Source of the DNA: Vibrio metoecus | Lineage (GTDB): Bacteria; Pseudomonadota; Gammaproteobacteria; Enterobacterales; Vibrionaceae | Reading direction: 5' to 3' | Assembly (NCBI RefSeq): GCF_009665255.1 | Contig: NZ_CP035687.1 | Coordinates: 124,001-188,000 of the forward strand | DNA: 64,000 bases | Shown: positions 1 through 9,921 of the stretch, one piece after another | How positions within the stretch are numbered: position 1 is the stretch's first letter | Layout of the letters: the number at the start of each line of letters is the position of its first letter | Translations under genes and position numbers: made by a program | The notes under the pieces: generated by a model | What the model was told of the DNA's origin: nothing | Databases searched by the model: none | Seen by the model: the letters and a program-made list of their open reading frames with translations, nothing else

Positions 1-2
1 AA

Positions 3-863
3 GCGGTGCAAAGAGGAGAACTGGATGCCTTTATTGCAGACTCACAAGTGGCCAATTTTTATATTGTGATTGAGAAAGGAGCGAAAGAGTTTACGCCCGC
101 ACAATTTCTATATTCAGAGCTATTGCGTCCAGCGGTACAAAAAGGCAATGAAAAGTTACTTAAAGAAATCAATCAAGGCTTCAATAAACTGACAACAGAA
201 GAGAAAAACCGCATTTTGAGTCGTTGGGTTCATATTGAAACCGTCTATCCCCGTTATTTGATCCCAGCTCTCGCTGCAAGCATCGTTATAGCGGCTCTAT
301 TTTACACGATTCAACTACGCCGAACTGTTCGTTTACGAACTCAACAGTTAGAAGATGCAAATCAAAAACTTACCCATTTAGCGCAAACAGACAGTTTAAC
401 TGGGATTCACAACCGCCACTTCTTTTTTAGTCAATTACGTAAAACACAACAAGAGTCAGGAAGCTTAACGTTGATGGTGTTTGATATTGATGATTTTAAG
501 ACGATCAATGATTCCTACGGCCACGGTATTGGTGATAAAGCGATTTGCCTTGTGGCGGCCTGTGTGCGTGAAATCCTTCCCTCTGAAATGCAATTTGCCA
601 GAATCGGAGGAGAGGAGTTTGCCATTTTGATTCGTGCAAAAAGTGCGGCGGAATCACTTCAATTGGCTGAACGAATTCGCCAACGGATTGCGGAGAAAAA
701 GTTGGTGGTCTCTACCACTGAGTTTGTTTCTTTAACCGTGAGCATCGGTTGTGCATTTTATCCATCACCTGAAAATCCATTTACTCTCCATGCAGCAGAT
801 AGTTTGATGTACGAAGGAAAGCATAAAGGGAAGAACCAAGTGGTGTTCCGTGAGTTAGTCTAA
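3..863 (+). CDS. Diguanylate cyclase with periplasmic solute-binding sensor domain (5' end missing)
   Basis: The reading frame is open to the left edge, so the start lies outside the window. The first ~80 residues look like the C-terminal end of a family 3 periplasmic solute-binding domain. A single membrane helix follows (about residues 84-105, YLIPALAASIVIAALFY), then a short coiled linker and a GGDEF domain to the end. The signature is RIGGEEFAIL, so the active site is intact and the protein should make c-di-GMP from two GTP. The RxxD inhibitory site normally five residues before GGEEF is not seen (REIL/SEMQ in this stretch), suggesting weak product inhibition. A ligand-sensing, inner-membrane diguanylate cyclase is the best reading; the ligand is unknown. 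Confidence 0.9.
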   Translation, partial: AVQRGELDAFIADSQVANFYIVIEKGAKEFTPAQFLYSELLRPAVQKGNEKLLKEINQGFNKLTTEEKNRILSRWVHIETVYPRYLIPALAASIVIAALFYTIQLRRTVRLRTQQLEDANQKLTHLAQTDSLTGIHNRHFFFSQLRKTQQESGSLTLMVFDIDDFKTINDSYGHGIGDKAICLVAACVREILPSEMQFARIGGEEFAILIRAKSAAESLQLAERIRQRIAEKKLVVSTTEFVSLTVSIGCAFYPSPENPFTLHAADSLMYEGKHKGKNQVVFRELV

Positions 864-986
864 TTTTGCTGGATTAATACTCTATTTTCGACTGTTTGCT
901 CACATCGTAATCAAACAGCATGCAAATGATTAAAAAGAGGTTTTCTTTTCGTGTGAGTGTGGCATATTAGCAGCGTCTCTTCGGTG

Positions 987-1062
<76 letters not shown>

Positions 1063-1160
1063 AGTCCTAGCGTTATATCCCTCTGTTCTACCAACGTACA
1101 ATAGCCCAGTTAATGCAAAACATTTAACGTGTTCTCGTAAACATTTTTACGAGGTGAACA

Positions 1161-2729
1161 ATGGCAAATGTCGCTTTTACTGCCCCACATTTTAAAGCCA
1201 GTGATGTCGGTTTAAAGATTCTCCGTCAAGGCGGTACCGCCTGTGAAGCTATGGTTGCAGCTGCCGCAATGATTGCAGTGCAATATCCACATATGAACAG
1301 TATTGGTGGTGATGGTTTTTGGCTGATTGCCCCTAAAAATAAGCCGCCATTCTCCATTGATGCTTGTGGTGCTTCTGCCCATAGCCTGTCACCGAGTGAT
1401 TACAATCTTGTAAATGGTTTACCACAACAAGGTGGGGCTGCCGCTCTCACTATGGCGGGTACATTGTCGGGTTGGCAGATGGCGTTAGAACAATCCTCTT
1501 CTGGGATCAGCCTTGGTGATCTTCTTCGTCCGGCAATTTTAGCCGCAGATGAGGGGATTAGAGTGACTCCGAGTCTTGCTGCTGCAAGCCAAAAAACGTT
1601 GGCAAGGTTGGCTGAATTAGATGATTTTGCCAATGTCTATTTAAAGCCCAATCGACAGCCTCTGACTGTAGGTGACATTGTCACGCAAAGATCATTGGCG
1701 GCAACACTTTCGCATTTAGTGAAAGATGGCCTTGAGAGTTTCTATCGTGGTGATCTAGCGAAACAAATCGCGCAAGAGCTAAATACTGCAGGAAGTCCAC
1801 TTAAACTCACCGATTTTTCCCAGCATCGTGCACAGATTGGTACCCCCTTAACCTGCCAAATATCACATGGTCAACTATATAACCTTGGAGCACCAACTCA
1901 AGGGTTAGCTTCACTACTTATTTTGGGTATGTATGACCGCCTAGTGCATCGAGCGACATCGGTAGCCGATCATGTACATATTCTGGTTGAAGCAACGAAG
2001 ATTGCCTTCGATGTGCGCAATCATGCGATAACCGATCAAAAAGGGTTACCAACGGCTTTACAAGAGTATCTCGCTTGCTCTGAAATCGATGCCCTGACAC
2101 AAAAAATTCAGTTACATCAAGCAACGCATTGGCCAAAAGAAACTCAAACAGGTGATACGGTATGGATGGGGGCTGTAGATAAGTACGGTACGATGGTCAG
2201 TTTTATTCAGAGTATTTATTGGGAGTTTGGTTGTGGTGTATTACTGCCTTCTAGCGGGATTCTTTGGAACATTCGTAGCCAAAGTTTTTCATTAGATCCT
2301 AACAATCTGAATTGTCTTGCGCCGAATAAGAAACCATTCCATACACTTAATCCGGCCTATGCACAGCTCAATGATGGCCGCAGAATGGTTTACGGTACAA
2401 TGGGTGGCGACGGGCAGCCCCAGACACAAGCCTGTTTAATGAGCCGTTATCTATATCAAAACCAGACTCTTCAGGAGTCGATTGCTAAACCACGGTGGTT
2501 ACTAGGAAGAACATGGGGAGATAGCTCGACTCAACTACGAATGGAAAGCTTATTAGCCGATGAGCTGAAACCTATTTTGTCTTCGAGGGGACATGCCATT
2601 CATTCTGTGTCAGAAAAGAATGAAATGATGGGACACGCTGGGGCAATTGTTTTACATCCTACGGGAGAGGTCGACGTAGCCACCGATCCTCGCAGTGATG
2701 GCGCTGGATTACAGGCCTCAATAGAATAA
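1161..2729 (+). CDS. Gamma-glutamyltransferase family (Ntn hydrolase) protein
   Basis: 522 residues matching the gamma-glutamyltranspeptidase fold (PF01019). The N-terminus has the family pattern with GGTACEAMVAAAAM and the glycine-rich segment MNSIGGDGFW. The likely autocatalytic cleavage threonine is Thr333 in GDTVWMGAVD, which would become the N-terminal nucleophile of the small subunit. The C-terminal GTMGGDGQPQ motif is the conserved GGDxQPQ of the family. There is no signal peptide, so unlike classical Ggt this should be cytoplasmic, as in the YwrD-like branch. Substrate cannot be deduced. A start at ATG 1161 is supported by the GAGGTG Shine-Dalgarno 8 nt upstream. Single-gene unit behind the tRNA. 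Confidence 0.85.
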   Translation: MANVAFTAPHFKASDVGLKILRQGGTACEAMVAAAAMIAVQYPHMNSIGGDGFWLIAPKNKPPFSIDACGASAHSLSPSDYNLVNGLPQQGGAAALTMAGTLSGWQMALEQSSSGISLGDLLRPAILAADEGIRVTPSLAAASQKTLARLAELDDFANVYLKPNRQPLTVGDIVTQRSLAATLSHLVKDGLESFYRGDLAKQIAQELNTAGSPLKLTDFSQHRAQIGTPLTCQISHGQLYNLGAPTQGLASLLILGMYDRLVHRATSVADHVHILVEATKIAFDVRNHAITDQKGLPTALQEYLACSEIDALTQKIQLHQATHWPKETQTGDTVWMGAVDKYGTMVSFIQSIYWEFGCGVLLPSSGILWNIRSQSFSLDPNNLNCLAPNKKPFHTLNPAYAQLNDGRRMVYGTMGGDGQPQTQACLMSRYLYQNQTLQESIAKPRWLLGRTWGDSSTQLRMESLLADELKPILSSRGHAIHSVSEKNEMMGHAGAIVLHPTGEVDVATDPRSDGAGLQASIE

Positions 2730-2806
2730 TTCCACCAGAACAGTACCTTAAGAGTATTAAGTCGACTATTATCTGCAATCAGTACGTGAGGTAGGTATCA
2801 AAATTG

Positions 2807-3802
2807 ATGAAGTTGTCATTACGATTGAGCTGTGGATGTTTTCTTGCTATGTCAGTTCCAGCTGCAGCTGAAAGCTATGATTTTATTCAAGATCAGCTTG
2901 AGCAAGCATTTTCGTCAAGCGTCGTTTTATCGGATAGTGACGTATTTACTGCAGGGTTTAACAATTTTGATCCTAACGATTGGTTTAAAACTGATAATGA
3001 TAACTTGGGTACTGCTGAATCGATTGAAAACCGTAAGAAATACAAATCGAGTACTTTGCCGATCACGCTTTCATTAAGTGACGAAGATGCGTATCACCAA
3101 CATCAACTATTCTTCCGACTTTCCGCTTCGGTGACCGACGATCAAATAAGTCTTTCCAATCTAAGCTCGGGAGACACGGAGCGTTATCGCCAATCGGTTT
3201 TAGGGGGAGCGATGTTTTATCGCTACCAGTACCGCTTAACTGAAAATTGGACCCTTACTCCCGCCGTTGGCACTCATTTGCTTTACTACCAAAATAGTGT
3301 GACTTACAACAATCCACAGTTTAAAGCGCTTTTTTCACCTTTCGATGGGATATTGCTGAACACTTATGCGTGGGCAAATCTGATGGAAGCCAATCTAAAG
3401 ATTCAATATGAGGAAGAGAAAAGCTGGGGACATTGGAAAGCGTCTTCTGCGTGGCACTATTTTGGTGGGTATGGTTGGGGGAAAGCCAACAATGGCGATA
3501 TTGGCAACCCGGAAGGGTGGTATGTCGCGAATACGTTAACTGGTGTTTATGATTTCACGCAGCTCGGACGTTCGGTGCAATCTATCTATGGCAGCATTAA
3601 ACGAGTTGATTTGGGAAGTACACCGCAAGAACCCCTTGGAACACCAAACTATTATGAAGTAAGTCTGGGGTGGCTAATGACTCCTCCCTTTGCAATGAAG
3701 CTGGTTGATAATATTGGTTTAGGATTAACGTTTAACTATGGTAGTGCCTTCAAAGGGGCAGTATTGTTCTGTTCTTTAACCAAGACTAACTGGCCAATTT
3801 AA
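2807..3802 (+). CDS. Solitary autotransporter-like outer-membrane beta-barrel protein, C-terminus frameshifted
   Basis: A signal peptide (LSCGCFLAMSVPAAAES) is followed by ~300 residues of alternating amphipathic strands typical of a small outer-membrane barrel; the layout recalls the Vibrio solitary autotransporter beta-barrel family (PF11557). The last strand is wrong in the annotated frame: after GSAFKG it reads AVLFCSLTKTNWPI. One more G in the GGGG run at 3755-3758 would restore GGSIVLFFNQD and a stop at 3787-3789, an end with the aromatic-rich final strand BAM expects. So the gene appears to carry a one-base deletion that replaces its last ~10 residues, or the base is missing from the assembly. 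With either end it overlaps the convergent cyclase gene tail to tail. Start chosen at ATG 2807; TTG 2804 is less likely. Function unknown. Confidence 0.75.
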   Translation: MKLSLRLSCGCFLAMSVPAAAESYDFIQDQLEQAFSSSVVLSDSDVFTAGFNNFDPNDWFKTDNDNLGTAESIENRKKYKSSTLPITLSLSDEDAYHQHQLFFRLSASVTDDQISLSNLSSGDTERYRQSVLGGAMFYRYQYRLTENWTLTPAVGTHLLYYQNSVTYNNPQFKALFSPFDGILLNTYAWANLMEANLKIQYEEEKSWGHWKASSAWHYFGGYGWGKANNGDIGNPEGWYVANTLTGVYDFTQLGRSVQSIYGSIKRVDLGSTPQEPLGTPNYYEVSLGWLMTPPFAMKLVDNIGLGLTFNYGSAFKGAVLFCSLTKTNWPI

Positions 3803-5024
3803 CGCAATTTCGGCCGGCTTGTTTGGCGTTGTAGAGTGCACTATCAGCGGCTTTTAATGCTTCATGGGGATTTCGGTGCAGACTGGAATCACAGACACCA
3901 ATGCTAATGGTAATTGTTACGATGTCACTATTTGATTTTCGTGACCGCTTCTTAGCACCTTCGTCATCATTTTTAGGGCGCTTTGTGGTGTTTCGGATAA
4001 CTAATTCATAAGATTCAATATCTTGGCGTAAGTCCTCGATAAAGGTAAGAACCTCGTTTGCTACCTTGCCTTTGTAGATAATCGAAAACTCTTCCCCACC
4101 GTAACGGTAAACCCGGGCTTTACCTCCAATCTGGCGTAAGCGAGTTGCCACAAGCTTTAAAACATCATCACCGGTATCATGACCATAGGTATCATTAAAC
4201 TTTTTAAAATGGTCAACATCCAGCATCGCAACGGTGAATTTTCTACCAATATGTTTGAGATCCTGATCCAAGGCTTGTCGACCAGGAATTTGGGTCAATG
4301 GATCGTTGAACGCCATTTCATGACCCGCTGAAATTAGGTAAATTAATATCATCAAGCCAGACAGAGAAAACATGGTTGTGGAAATGTAAGCAATGTGGAA
4401 CAACACGAAAGCATTCATCGCCAGTAGAATAGCGCTGTATACAACTACATCGAGGATTTGGTTACGAGTTAAAACTGATATTGCTGCAATGCCAACTAAA
4501 GCGACTAGGTAAGCGACAACAATCAGTGGTAATCGGGAAATTTGTGGGACGACAAAAAAAATGTTTTCAGTAAGGCTTGAATGTTCGGTCTCACCAATAT
4601 GCAATTGAGTTAACCAGGCCCAAAAAGCAAACAAGAGCAGAACCGCGAGATAGCTGAAAAATGAGCGACTAAATAAGCCTGAGTTTTTATAGGCATAAGG
4701 CAAGAAGCAGGCGACGGGCAGCAATAGGCTCAGCATAATCAGCTCAAGCATGGTTGAACTTTCTGTGAGAGGGATTTGTAAACGAACTTGAATCAACACA
4801 TAAGCCAGCAGCATAGTCATCGCCACCATAGCAATCCGACTTTGCTTAAAAATATGCGCGACGATTAATGAGACGGTGAAAAGGATATATGGCAGATTCA
4901 GTGCCATACCAAGATTCGACTTTATTACCAACACCACATTATCCATGCCTAACCAGATTGCGGCCAATAGCAATAGAGGGAAACCGAAACGGAACCAAGG
5001 TGAAGTAACAAAGCTAGAAGACAT
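3786..5024 (-). CDS. Multi-pass membrane diguanylate cyclase
   Basis: 412 residues. The first ~230 contain about eight hydrophobic helices with almost no periplasmic loop, a membrane sensor module of unknown ligand. The rest is a GGDEF domain (DPLTQIPGRQALDQDL to the end) with intact active site YRYGGEEFSIIY. No RxxD inhibitory site is visible five residues upstream (RQIGGKAR). A lysine/arginine-rich insert (TTKRPKNDDEGAKKRSRKS) sits before the last strand of the GGDEF fold, which is unusual. The gene is divergent from a ComFB-family gene, and ComFB-type proteins have been reported to bind cyclic dinucleotides, so the pair may be functionally linked. Confidence 0.9.
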   Translation of the reverse strand: MSSSFVTSPWFRFGFPLLLLAAIWLGMDNVVLVIKSNLGMALNLPYILFTVSLIVAHIFKQSRIAMVAMTMLLAYVLIQVRLQIPLTESSTMLELIMLSLLLPVACFLPYAYKNSGLFSRSFFSYLAVLLLFAFWAWLTQLHIGETEHSSLTENIFFVVPQISRLPLIVVAYLVALVGIAAISVLTRNQILDVVVYSAILLAMNAFVLFHIAYISTTMFSLSGLMILIYLISAGHEMAFNDPLTQIPGRQALDQDLKHIGRKFTVAMLDVDHFKKFNDTYGHDTGDDVLKLVATRLRQIGGKARVYRYGGEEFSIIYKGKVANEVLTFIEDLRQDIESYELVIRNTTKRPKNDDEGAKKRSRKSNSDIVTITISIGVCDSSLHRNPHEALKAADSALYNAKQAGRNCVKLAS

Positions 5025-5301
5025 GAATTCCTGAGGTTCTACATTGAATTAATGATAATTCTACGATTAAAAAACTGTTACCAAGCATACTTTGATTTCA
5101 TGATTTTCCAAGCTTTTTACTAAACTTCAGTGATGAAAACAGTGCTAATAGCGTAAGTTTATTGTGACAAGCGTGCGCTTGATTAAAGATAAACCACTGT
5201 AAATTCGTCTACAGTAATCTCAGTACCGCAAAAACTAGCGGTAAGAGCTATGCTAGATTTCGAGCGCGCAGGCTTTTGGCTGTCATATCGGAGAGATAAA
5301 A

Positions 5302-5676
5302 ATGCAATTGAGTGAAGATGTTCACAACTATATGGAAACGTTAGTCGGTCAAGTTCTTGGGCTACCAGAGTATTCAGATGTTTACGGTCAGGATCAATTA
5401 GCTGACTTAGCTTGTTTGGCGTTATGTCAATTAAGACCCATCTACATTCGTCACGATATTGATTTTCTCTCTGCACTGCCTGAAACCAAACTGGTAATCC
5501 TTAAAGATCATGCATTGATCGCTGTTCAAGCCGCTGAATCCATGATAGTTAATGATCGGCGTCAGAATCGAGATTACGACGTACCGGTGATTTTTACTCA
5601 TGCTCGCTTCGATGACGATGCCGAATTAGAGTGGTTTGAAACGCCAATCGTTAATAAAGTTCAGCACAATCAATAA
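5302..5676 (+). CDS. ComFB-family protein
   Basis: 124 residues, nearly all covered by the late-competence ComFB domain (PF10719): the N-terminal VHNYMETLVGQVL helix and the conserved block DLACLALCQLRPIYIRH are present. Bacillus ComFB has no settled function; cyanobacterial ComFB-domain proteins have been described as cyclic dinucleotide receptors. Here it is divergent from a diguanylate cyclase (277 bp apart) and is followed 19 bp later by a HlyU-family gene, so a c-di-GMP effector role is plausible but inferred. The start at ATG 5302 has GGAGAGA about 8 nt upstream. Confidence 0.75.
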   Translation: MQLSEDVHNYMETLVGQVLGLPEYSDVYGQDQLADLACLALCQLRPIYIRHDIDFLSALPETKLVILKDHALIAVQAAESMIVNDRRQNRDYDVPVIFTHARFDDDAELEWFETPIVNKVQHNQ

Positions 5677-5695
5677 GAATAAGGAATATGACAAC

Positions 5696-5974
5696 GTGGG
5701 ATTATTTTCACGCCTTTTTGGGAAAGCCAAACCGCAAGAATTACCTGAGGTTCAACCATTCGAGTACAAAGGATTCATGATTTATCGAGAGCCCATAGCG
5801 GAAAACGGCCAGTTTCGTATAGCTGGTCGAATCACTCAAGAAATCAATGGAGAACTGAAAACCCACCGCTTTATTCGGTCAGATTTGCTGTCAAACAAAA
5901 CCGATGCGGAAGAGCTTATGCTTAAAAAAGCTCAGCTCTTTATTGATCAAATGTCTGGGCAGATTTTTTCGTAA
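5696..5974 (+). CDS. HlyU-family small protein
   Basis: 92 residues beginning VGLFSRLFGK, with the family core FEYKGFMIYREPI and a C-terminal helix (PF10115, named after HlyU although this branch lacks the winged-helix of true V. cholerae HlyU). The open frame extends upstream, but GTG 5696 is preferred: it gives the conserved GLFSRLFG start and has AAGGA 10 nt before it. It lies 19 bp after the ComFB-family gene and probably shares its transcript. Function unproven; it should not be taken as a DNA-binding protein without test. Confidence 0.7.
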   Translation: MGLFSRLFGKAKPQELPEVQPFEYKGFMIYREPIAENGQFRIAGRITQEINGELKTHRFIRSDLLSNKTDAEELMLKKAQLFIDQMSGQIFS

Positions 5975-6267
5975 CCAACCTAGATATTGATAGAAATCAT
6001 GAATGCCTCATGCTCATGAGGCTATGCTAAGTGACTTTTCAAATACTGACATCATGTAACTCACTGTTTTTATGGAACCTTACCATCACTGGTTCGACCT
6101 CTGCTTTGTATGAAAACCGTTGTAATTATCTAACAGACTTCACACAATCAGCCTCTACCTGACATTAAAAGTAACCAAGCTTCGTAATTGAATTACAAAC
6201 AACTTGCAGTTCATGTCATCGTCCGATAAAAACAGTTAATCATTGTGCCAATAGTCAAGGAACCGCT

Positions 6268-7806
6268 ATGCAAATTGGTGTACCAAGAGAACGACTCGCA
6301 GGAGAAACGCGGGTGGCTGCCTCACCGTCTTCGGTTGAACAGCTAATAAAATTAGGGTTTGAGGTTTGTATCGAATCTAAAGCTGGTGTGCTTGCCAGCT
6401 TCGATGATGCAGCTTATACCGCAGCAGGCGCTAAAATAGTCTCAAGCGAAGAGACTTGGGCTTGCCCACTTATCCTCAAAGTCAATGCACCATTGGAGGA
6501 AGAAATTGTTCTTCTCCAAGAAGGAACAACGTTAATCAGCTTTATATGGCCAGCACAAAATCCAGCTTTGATGGAAAAACTGGCAAGCAAAAAGATCAAC
6601 GTTCTCGCTATGGATGCGGTTCCTCGTATCTCTCGCGCACAAGCTTTGGATGCGCTCTCTTCCATGGCCAACATCGCCGGTTATCGTGCGGTTGTTGAAG
6701 CCGCCCATGAATTTGGCCGATTTTTCACAGGCCAAATTACTGCTGCAGGCAAGGTGCCGCCAGCGAAAGTTTTTGTTGCTGGTGCTGGCGTTGCAGGTTT
6801 GGCCGCGATTGGTGCTGCAGGAAGCTTGGGCGCAATTGTGCGTGCTTTTGACGTTCGTCCCGAAGTGAAAGAGCAGGTTCAATCTATGGGCGCTGAGTTT
6901 CTGGAAGTGAATTTTCAAGAAACGGCAGGGTCCGGTGATGGCTACGCAAAAGAGATGTCGGACGAATTTAATCGTAAAGCGGCTGAGCTTTATGCTGCAC
7001 AAGCGAAAGATGTCGATATCATTATTACGACGGCTTTGATCCCTGGCAAACCAGCGCCGAAACTGATCACCAAAGAAATGGTAGACAGTATGAAAGCGGG
7101 TAGTGTAATTGTGGATCTGGCGGCTGCAAACGGCGGTAACTGTGAATACACAGTCAAAGACCAAGTCATCACCACTGCAAATGGTGTGAAAGTGATTGGT
7201 TATACCGATATGGTTGGCCGACTTCCGACGCAATCTTCACAATTGTATGCCACTAACTTAGTGAATTTACTCAAACTGTTGAGTAAAGAAAAAGATGGCA
7301 ACATCGATATTAACTTCGAAGATGTGGTATTGCGCGGTGTGACCGTTATTAAAGAGGGTGAAGTGACTTGGCCGGCTCCGCCGATTCAAGTTTCAGCGCA
7401 GCCACAACAAAAAGTGAAAGCTCAACCTGCCAAAGTGCAGAAAAAAGAGCAAGAGCCAACTTCTCCAGTCAAAAAACTCGCAGGTCTTGCCATTGGTGTT
7501 GGAGTATTCGCTTGGGTTGCTTCTGTTGCGCCCGCGGCTTTCCTCGGTCACTTCACAGTTTTTGTGCTTGCCTGTGTGGTGGGTTACTACGTGGTATGGA
7601 ATGTGACCCATGCACTGCATACGCCTTTGATGTCTGTTACTAACGCGATCTCTGGGATTATTGTGGTGGGAGCCTTACTGCAAATTGGACAGGGGAGTGG
7701 CATTGTTACTTTCCTTGCCTGTATCGCTATTTTGATTGCAAGCATTAACATTTTTGGTGGCTTTACTGTCACTAAACGTATGCTTGAAATGTTCCGTAAA
7801 CACTAA
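6268..7806 (+). CDS. pntA: NAD(P) transhydrogenase subunit alpha
   Basis: 512 residues, the usual length of PntA. The N-terminal NAD(H)-binding domain I ([42 protein letters not shown]ossmann loop, split here by wording) fills residues 1-375. A flexible lysine/glutamine/proline linker follows, then four C-terminal membrane helices. With PntB it couples proton entry to reduction of NADP+ by NADH in the inner membrane. The stop is 11 bp before pntB, with AAAGGAG in the gap, so the pair is one operon. Confidence 0.97.
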   Translation: MQIGVPRERLAGETRVAASPSSVEQLIKLGFEVCIESKAGVLASFDDAAYTAAGAKIVSSEETWACPLILKVNAPLEEEIVLLQEGTTLISFIWPAQNPALMEKLASKKINVLAMDAVPRISRAQALDALSSMANIAGYRAVVEAAHEFGRFFTGQITAAGKVPPAKVFVAGAGVAGLAAIGAAGSLGAIVRAFDVRPEVKEQVQSMGAEFLEVNFQETAGSGDGYAKEMSDEFNRKAAELYAAQAKDVDIIITTALIPGKPAPKLITKEMVDSMKAGSVIVDLAAANGGNCEYTVKDQVITTANGVKVIGYTDMVGRLPTQSSQLYATNLVNLLKLLSKEKDGNIDINFEDVVLRGVTVIKEGEVTWPAPPIQVSAQPQQKVKAQPAKVQKKEQEPTSPVKKLAGLAIGVGVFAWVASVAPAAFLGHFTVFVLACVVGYYVVWNVTHALHTPLMSVTNAISGIIVVGALLQIGQGSGIVTFLACIAILIASINIFGGFTVTKRMLEMFRKH

Positions 7807-7817
7807 AGGAGTACGCA

Positions 7818-9194
7818 ATGTCTGCAGGATTGGTACAAGCAGCGTACATTGTTGCTGCTGTGTTTTTCATCATGAGTTTGGCGGGTTTATCGAAACAAGA
7901 GTCAGCTCGTATGGGGAACTATTATGGTATAGCCGGTATGGCTATTGCTTTACTGGCAACCATTTTTAGTCCAAGTGCACAAGGCGTGGCTTGGGTATTA
8001 TTGGCGATGGTGATTGGTGGTGGTATTGGTATCCACTATGCAAAGAAAGTTGAAATGACCGAAATGCCAGAGTTGGTCGCTATACTGCACAGTTTTGTGG
8101 GTATGGCTGCCGTATTGGTAGGTTTCAACAGCTATATTGATGCTCCTGAGGCGGCAACGCACGCAGAGCATGTCATCCACTTAGTTGAAGTGTTTTTAGG
8201 CATTTTTATCGGTGCTGTCACTTTCACAGGATCGATAGTTGCTTTCGGCAAGCTACGCGGCATCATTAAATCGACGCCATTAAATCTTCCACACAAACAT
8301 AAGCTAAACTTGGCAGCACTTGTTATTTCAGGTCTATTACTCATCCACTTTGTGAATGTCGATGGTAGCCTGTTTGCGTTGATTATGATGACGCTGATTG
8401 CCTTTGCTTTTGGTTATCATCTTGTAGCTTCTATTGGTGGTGCTGATATGCCAGTGGTCGTTTCGATGCTTAACTCCTATTCTGGTTGGGCAGCAGCAGC
8501 AGCCGGTTTCATGTTGGCTAACGATCTATTGATTGTGACTGGTGCATTAGTGGGTTCATCAGGTGCGATTCTTTCTTACATCATGTGTAAAGCAATGAAC
8601 CGCTCATTTATCAGTGTTATTGCAGGTGGTTTCGGTCAAGAAGTGGTGATCAGCAGCGATGAAGAACAAGGTGAACATCGTGAAACCAGTGCTGAAGAAG
8701 TCGCAGAAATGCTTAAAAATTCGAAGTCTGTGATCATTACTCCAGGATATGGCATGGCGGTGGCTCAAGCACAATATCCCGTGTATGAAATTACCGAAAA
8801 GCTGCGCGCACAAGGTGTTACGGTTCGCTTTGGCATCCATCCTGTTGCTGGACGCTTACCTGGCCATATGAATGTGTTGTTAGCGGAAGCCAAAGTGCCT
8901 TATGACATCGTATTGGAAATGGATGAAATCAATGACGATTTCTCTGATACCGATACAGTGCTAGTCATCGGCGCCAATGACACGGTAAACCCTGCCGCAC
9001 TGGAAGATCCAAACAGCCCAATCGCGGGTATGCCAGTGCTTGAAGTGTGGCATGCGAAAAATGTTATCGTTTTCAAACGCTCAATGAATACGGGTTATGC
9101 GGGGGTCCAAAACCCATTGTTCTTTAAAGAGAACACTATGATGCTGTTTGGTGATGCAAAAGAGAGTGTCGACGCAATCGCTAAAGCACTTTAA
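7818..9194 (+). CDS. pntB: NAD(P) transhydrogenase subunit beta
   Basis: 458 residues: eight or nine membrane helices (proton channel), then a cytoplasmic NADP(H)-binding domain III with [15 protein letters not shown], the GYGMAVA dinucleotide loop, and the conserved [11 protein letters not shown]. It forms the (alpha2 beta2) transhydrogenase with PntA. The operon ends at the hairpin at 9213-9241, and an IS1004-type element begins directly after that terminator. Confidence 0.97.
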   Translation: MSAGLVQAAYIVAAVFFIMSLAGLSKQESARMGNYYGIAGMAIALLATIFSPSAQGVAWVLLAMVIGGGIGIHYAKKVEMTEMPELVAILHSFVGMAAVLVGFNSYIDAPEAATHAEHVIHLVEVFLGIFIGAVTFTGSIVAFGKLRGIIKSTPLNLPHKHKLNLAALVISGLLLIHFVNVDGSLFALIMMTLIAFAFGYHLVASIGGADMPVVVSMLNSYSGWAAAAAGFMLANDLLIVTGALVGSSGAILSYIMCKAMNRSFISVIAGGFGQEVVISSDEEQGEHRETSAEEVAEMLKNSKSVIITPGYGMAVAQAQYPVYEITEKLRAQGVTVRFGIHPVAGRLPGHMNVLLAEAKVPYDIVLEMDEINDDFSDTDTVLVIGANDTVNPAALEDPNSPIAGMPVLEVWHAKNVIVFKRSMNTGYAGVQNPLFFKENTMMLFGDAKESVDAIAKAL

Positions 9195-9212
9195 AATCAG
9201 CACCATTAAAAG

Positions 9213-9241
9213 AAGAGGCCAGCATCACGCTGGCTTCTTTG
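9213..9241 (+). terminator. pntAB terminator
   Basis: AAGAGGCCAGC (9213-9223) pairs with GCTGGCTTCTT (9229-9239) with one G-T wobble across the loop ATCAC, ending in a T-rich tail. It sits 18 bp after the pntB stop. The insertion element starts at the tail. Confidence 0.8.
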
Positions 9242-9865
9242 TTGTCATCCCTAAACCACCGCTTTTAGCGGTGGTGAATGTCCCTAGGGGCTTTTGCCCG
9301 AAAATGCGCCCATGTTAGAAGACAAACTCTTATTCACCATAAGTAAGAGGATTCAAATAACATGGGCGACTACAGAAGTTCATCACACGTCTATTGGCGT
9401 TGCAAATATCATATTGTTTGGACACCAAAATTTCGTTTTAAGATCTTAAAAGGTAATGTAGCCAAAGAGCTAAATCGTTCGATCTACATTCTTTGTAATA
9501 TGAAAGATTGTGAAGTTTTGGAACTCAATGTTCAGCCAGAACATGTCCACTTAGTTGCGATAATTCCGCCCAAAGTATCGATTTCGACGTTGATGGGAGT
9601 TTTAAAGGGTAGGAGTGCAATTAGGCTATTCAACAAGTTTCCACATATCAGGAAAAAGTTATGGGGAAATCATTTTTGGGCGCGAGGCTATTTTGTGGAT
9701 ACGGTAGGTGTAAATGAAGAAATCATTAGACGGTATGTACGGCATCAAGACAAAAAAGAGCTTGAGCAAGAGCAGCAGTTAGAGTTATTGAGAGACTAAC
9801 AGCGTCGTGGCCCCCTTTTAGGGGGCTTATATTAAAACCGCCTTCTAAGAAGGCGGATTTTTATT
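9242..9865 (+). mobile_element. IS1004-like IS200-family insertion sequence, copy 1
   Basis: Boundaries are those of the 624 bp block shared exactly, as far as I can compare by eye, with 14385-15008. There are no terminal inverted repeats or target duplication, as expected of the IS200/IS605 family. The left end carries the hairpin CCACCGCTTTTAGCGGTGG (9256-9274), the right end CCGCCTTCTAAGAAGGCGG (9838-9856); these are the subterminal structures recognised by the HUH transposase. One transposase gene is inside. IS1004 of V. cholerae is of this size (about 628 bp by memory). The element sits between the pntB terminator and vxrA, leaving only 56 bp before the vxrA start. Confidence 0.9.
9362..9799 (+). 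CDS. tnpA: IS200/IS605-family transposase TnpA (copy 1)
   Basis: 145 residues, complete Y1 HUH transposase (PF01797). The metal-binding His pair is H61 and H63 in PEHVHLV, and the nucleophilic tyrosine is Y125 in RRYVRHQ, so it should be active. It moves single-stranded copies by cutting beside the end hairpins. No tnpB accessory gene is present, as in IS200 itself. Protein is identical to the copy at 14505-14942. Confidence 0.95.
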   Translation: MGDYRSSSHVYWRCKYHIVWTPKFRFKILKGNVAKELNRSIYILCNMKDCEVLELNVQPEHVHLVAIIPPKVSISTLMGVLKGRSAIRLFNKFPHIRKKLWGNHFWARGYFVDTVGVNEEIIRRYVRHQDKKELEQEQQLELLRD

Positions 9866-9881
9866 TTGGCCATTACCATTA

Positions 9882-9910
9882 TTGACATCAATATAACACT
9901 TGAATATCTC
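9882..9910 (+). promoter_or_regulatory. Possible vxrA promoter between IS1004 and vxrA
   Basis: A perfect -35 hexamer TTGACA (9882-9887) is followed 17 bp later by the weak -10 TATCTC (9905-9910). It lies fully in the 56 bp left between the IS right end and vxrA. If used, the transcript would start only a few bases before ATG 9922, so translation might instead begin at ATG 9940. Speculative. Confidence 0.35.
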
Positions 9911-9921
9911 TTTACCGGATA

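Noticed and set aside
5183..5476. Minus-strand ORF overlapping the ComFB gene
   Set aside because: Overlaps a recognised domain on the plus strand and lacks a start signal.
5696..5974. True HlyU virulence regulator
   Set aside because: The protein shares the PF10115 name but not the ArsR-type winged helix of the V. cholerae HlyU; only the family label is kept.
6532..7233. Long antisense frame inside pntA
   Set aside because: His/Cys/Arg-rich shadow of a well-supported gene in the other strand.
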